The translations under genes were made by a program, and so were the position numbers. A model generated the notes under the pieces. That model worked only from the letters and a program-made list of their open reading frames with translations, was not told where the DNA came from and did no database searches. Positions 59,661 to 64,000 of a DNA stretch of 64,000 nucleotides are shown in pieces. The DNA lies in NCBI GenBank assembly GCA_013398015.1, contig VZRR01012436.1, forward strand, positions 124,001 through 188,000. Direction: 5' to 3'. Every line of letters starts with the position of its first letter. Position 1 is the first letter of the stretch. Source of the stretch: Oreocharis arfaki. Lineage: Eukaryota; Chordata; Aves; Passeriformes; Paramythiidae.

Positions 59661-62600
59661 CCAAGTCAGGTCCATGGCCTATGGAGCAGGGAGGATGTGG
59701 AGGGGGACCCCAGCTCTCTGTACCCACTGTGCCAGCACATCAGGACCCTGAGTCGGTGGAGGGACAGTGACAGTGTGCTGGCATGTTAGCTGCACCGTGG
59801 CCATGTCAGATGGCTTGTGCCCCATCCTCTGCATGGTATCGGAAGAGTCCCTGGCCCCTGCCCTCAACTACTGGGGCATGGCAGATATAAAGTCCCAGCT
59901 TGGTCATTACATTTGTGTGAAAAAGCAGATTAACCAGAAAAGTCATCCAAGGAGACTGCTTTTTGTGTCAAATTTGGTTTTACGTATCTCTAATTTTAAC
60001 AGACTTAAGTAAGTCAAAAACATGTAGATGTCATTACTCCTCAACAATTCCCTTTATCATCCAAACTTGTAGTCTCAAGGAAGAATCCAGGTTTGTTTGA
60101 ATCATCTCTGCAGGCTGGTGTTGCAGGATTAAGTGAGACGAATTCACTTTTTAACTGAACCTCTCCATCAGGTTGCATTCACTATGTTGCTTGAGACTGA
60201 GGCTCAATGTTCCTCCTTGGAATGCTGGTGTGGTGTTAAGTGCTGTGAAGCATCTTTCCAGTCCCAAAATGTCTTAGAAATCCACATTATCAGGGTGAAA
60301 GTCCCCTCAACCCAAATGCTGTCGGTGTCCCAAGTACAATTTTGGAAATATATAGCAATATTGGATGTCTTCTAACACCCTTCTTGGTTTCTTCATTCAG
60401 GAGGGATATTGCACTATCCATGGAGTAGCTGATGCAGGCACTGCACAGACGCTCAGAAAAATGCTAAGGTCAGTTGTGAATACCTGTTACTGGTCTCTCA
60501 TCTCATAGCTGGCTCTCCAGAGATAGCTGGAGCTGCAATTTGCAGCCTTCCTGAACAGGAATACCAGCTGTGTTACATCCTGTCTAAGGGCAAACTGGTA
60601 TCAAAGCAAAAAAAAAAGGCAACTTCACTCCCATGTGCAGAATTCTTATTCTTTCTCATCCACTTGTAGGCTTGAAGTTTTTAATAATTCTGACTACATT
60701 TAATAATGAGGAGGTTTCAAAATTTTGGATAGAACCAGATAGATCATAGCCTGTGCACAATTGCATTAAAATGTAATATATTTCACAATGATATCTATAA
60801 TTGAATTGAGTTGTAGCTTTGTTTACTTGCTTTTTGCTAGTTTATAAAAATAGTGTCTTTCCATAACAGCTGCCTCAAAAAGGCTGCAATAGGAAGCCAT
60901 CACTTCTAGGACAGCACAAATACTTGCTTGGGTCTGACATATTTAATGTCAACATGTAGACAAAATTATTTTAAAGGTGCCTTTAGTTTACATTACCCGA
61001 TTTAGTAGATGCCTATACCTGTTTTTATCTTTGAAACATTGTTTGGTCTGTGAGGTCTGTGCTATTTTTCAACTTGCTTACTCCAGAGGGTCTCCCACAT
61101 GCCAGCAGCATGGATGGGTGCCTTAAGACGAGAGCTAGCACCACACAAAGCCTTTTTTCAGGAGTTATGGAAATTACCCAAACTTGAAATGCAGCCGGAG
61201 TGATTCCTTTCCATATTTCTATATCCTTGAGAGGATGTATTTTACTTTATCTGATGTGGTGCCTTATTCTGCTGTAAGTATCTGATATCTCTGACAGGCT
61301 GTTAGTGACATCATTCAGTGATCCAGCTCAGGACATGTTTATTATCTCCATGATACTAAATTGTTCTTGGCAATCCTTTTGAAAAATCAGTCCTTGGCTG
61401 TCTAATTGGCTGTTTTCATTCACTAATAAATCATTAGATGTAATACTTTTTGGTGCCTGTTAAAGAAGATTAGAAAATGGTAGAGATGTCTTTTTCAATT
61501 GCAGAAATTCTTTGGGTGGAATTTTACATTGTTACTTTGAGCTTTTGAACTGATATAATTCCAGTGCCCTCATTTAAGATACCAATTACTGTGGTAGAGG
61601 AAAGAGGGGGCGTATTCGTCTTGATATCTGTGGAACAGGTAAAGACACTCCCATGTAGCAAAAGGTGTGTCTCTTGTTCGGGAATTTCTGCATGCTGTAT
61701 CTTTTACCTCACAGCATGCCCAGGGCTGTGGTTTTGGGACAGAGCATGGGATGGAGAGCAGGACACTCACTGCCAGCTTGAGCACTGCTGTGGGGAATGG
61801 GGCATCCCAGTATGTGATTATGGAGTGGGAATAGACAATAGTCCCTGAGCAGAAGCTGAAAGACAGTGTGGTGAAATGGGAATGGAGAGCTAGAGGGAAA
61901 AGGTTTCCCTTGGAACCACATCAGTTCTGGGGATGCTGAGCTTCTTGTGCCACCACTTTTTATATTACTCTAAGAGAGTCAAAATGCAGTAAAAGACCTT
62001 TTCTCTGGCCTTGTTCTGGTTTAAAGAAATTAACCCGAAATAGATCTAAAACATCACTGGCACTGTAATACTTAATGGAGATTCTGAGAGCATTGATCCA
62101 AAACTGATGCCTACCTTTGGGATTCCAAATGGATGGTGCTTCCATTACGGCAAGCTCAGCTGCGTTTGGCAATGACAGATATTGATGAGATAACAAGTTT
62201 GCTGTATCGATGCTGCCTGAGAGTGCTGCCTGCTCAAACTCGTTTAACATTGGGCTAAACCCTGCATCACAAAGCTGCCCCTAAGCCAGAGATGAAGCAC
62301 TGAAAACTTTTGGGGATGTTTTAGGGAAGGTGCCCCTTGGTGTGCTGGTGGTCCTGAGCATCGATCACTGTAGACTCAGGCCTGTAAAATGTAGGAGGAT
62401 AAGCCTGGATAAAGTCATTGTTCCTTTGGAGGGGAAGCACGATTCCCTTCAGGGTTAGCTACAGCAGATAAGGTTTTCCAGCCTGTGCCTTGCAGAAACC
62501 CCAAACCAAAACAAAGGTTTCTACTCATCCCTCTCCTGACAGCTCCAAGAGGCACCGTATTGGCAAGGCTCTGGAGTCAGGAGAAATGTGGAACAGCTGC

Positions 62601-64000
62601 TGGTTTAGCTTTGGTGTTGCTGCTTTTTAATTAAGTGCTGTGAGTGTGTGCGGTGGGCTGGAGGCTGAAATTCAAAAGCATCTTTCCAGTCCTCTGGAAA
62701 ACAACCTGATGAGCAATGCTTGAGCAATGTGTTGAGCACCTCAGCATTTCTTAGTGACTGCATCCCACATCCCAAGCTTATTCTCACACATTTGTACCCC
62801 TGCTTGGCATGCTTTGATACCTACAGGCAGGCAAGACCGGCTGGGACACTGGCAAGGAGCTCTGCTTTGGTTTTTTGAAAAGGACTCTTCAAAGGTGTTT
62901 CTCTTTTCCCACTTTATTTTCCTAGATAGAAAAGCTGTCCTTGGTGATTTGCTGTGATTCAGTGCAAAGATGGTTTTGTAAAAGATACTGAAAGGGTCAT
63001 TGCCAGTGCAGGAGTTTGAATAACGTAGCTGTGTGGTTTCTTATGAAATTGAAGATCTGATTATTAAACATAGGCCGTAATAAAAATAGTTTCTGGTGTT
63101 GGCGGATGCATTTCAGCAAAGAAATGTGGCTTAAATGTCTTCATTTAATTCCAGTGTGTTTAAAATTGATCTCATGGACCGGAAAAGAGGGTTTTTTTCC
63201 CCTTAACTAGGGTCTGTGAAGGAAATTAATACAGGGAAGAGAAAATAGAAATACAATACCACACTCAGTGAAACAAATGCTTATGACTGAGGGCCTCGTT
63301 CCTTGCTAGCACCACTGGAACAGCCAGCTGTATAAGATATGTTTTATTATGGAATTAACCTTGACCTAAGGTTCAAAGAGAAAGGTTAGTTTGAAATAAA
63401 TCAGTAGTATGGTCAGGTCACTTCAAAGAGTCTAAAGCTGAGCTTGAAGATTGCATGCTGTTTATGTGTATCCAGTTGGAATAGAACATATGGTAAAGAT
63501 AATAGAAGTAAACTATTTATCTCTTCCACCCGCCCCCACTTCGGATTTAACGCCTTTTTGTCCTTTGCATAGATCTGCTGCAGGGGATGGTTTTATCCTG
63601 GGATGTTTATTGAAAACAGAAGTGTGGAATAAAACAACCTTTTAAAGTCAGCTGGGTAAAGCAGTTTTGCCTTTAACATTTTTCCAATTGCTCAGATTAA
63701 AGTAAACCATTTTGGAAGTAGTCATGAATATGGTGAATTATATTTCTTTGTCACTTGTCTCAGTGAATTCAGACAGTCTTAGAAAAATCAAAACAAAATG
63801 TGCTCAGTTCTGAATTATTGTTGTTCTGATCTAAAAGCAGGATCATATTTAATTGTTACATGTGAATTACATGGATTTAAAAGCTTCCCAAATACCAGAT
63901 AATTCATGAGACATCCCAGTAAAAGAGCACGAGCATCTCCTCTAGCACAGGGAATGGGAACTGAGGGCGGTTAAGCAATTTACCCAAAGCTACTTGTAAA
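59661..64000. other. Region upstream of PARP16; no gene recognised
   Basis: AT-rich sequence with no conserved exon, RNA gene or CR1 that I can name. In mammals IGDCC3 follows PARP16, but none of its immunoglobulin or fibronectin exons is visible before the window ends. A minus-strand frame at 61960-62250 (96 codons) has no known motif and no clear splice sites. Confidence 0.4.

Noticed and set aside
59146..59789. Plus-strand frames through the minisatellite
   Set aside because: They are open because the repeat unit is a multiple of three; translations are repeat-derived with no independent support.
61960..62250. Minus-strand frame of 96 codons starting MLNEFEQAALSG
   Set aside because: It looks somewhat protein-like but has no known motif, no evident splice context and no adjacent exon; kept only as part of the unrecognised region.

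Overview
This is avian nuclear DNA. Six vertebrate protein-coding genes are split into exons with GT-AG introns, and chicken repeat 1 (CR1) LINE fragments, the main bird retroposon, are scattered between and inside them. The gene set matches the region around human 15q22.31, whose bird counterpart is chicken chromosome 10. I cannot name the species. One ambiguous base (n) lies at 59052.

Layout: RASL12 (+, 3' part only, 962-2470); SLC51B, the organic solute transporter beta subunit (-, 3862-6196); a 7 kb gene-poor stretch with one CR1; an inverted CR1 pair ending about 85 bp before MTFMT, mitochondrial methionyl-tRNA formyltransferase (+, 14562-19575); CILP, cartilage intermediate layer protein (-, coding 25181-33831, promoter near 35.66 kb); an 11 kb spacer; a non-mammalian type GnRH receptor (+, 46629-48287); PARP16 (-, 54282-58998), preceded by a 48-bp minisatellite; then 4.3 kb with no recognised gene. 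The six genes alternate strands strictly (+ - + - + -). Every exon set given here was checked for phase: the complete genes join into open frames of 160 (SLC51B), 365 (MTFMT), about 1106 (CILP), 371 (GNRHR) and 329 (PARP16) residues.

The genes are not an operon or pathway. They are a bile-acid/steroid transporter subunit, a small GTPase, a mitochondrial translation enzyme, a cartilage matrix protein, a reproductive hormone receptor and an ER-anchored mono-ADP-ribosyltransferase that share a syntenic block.

Points of most interest: the order and strands fit one inversion of the MTFMT-to-RASL12 block relative to the human map, with a breakpoint between MTFMT and CILP; a GnRH receptor sits between CILP and PARP16, where the human map has none; CILP appears to lack the exon for its N-terminal WxxW domain and carries a coding 24-bp repeat at its C-terminus; SLC51B has an extra signal-peptide exon; and an unidentified exon-like open frame with a good splice acceptor lies inside a CILP intron.
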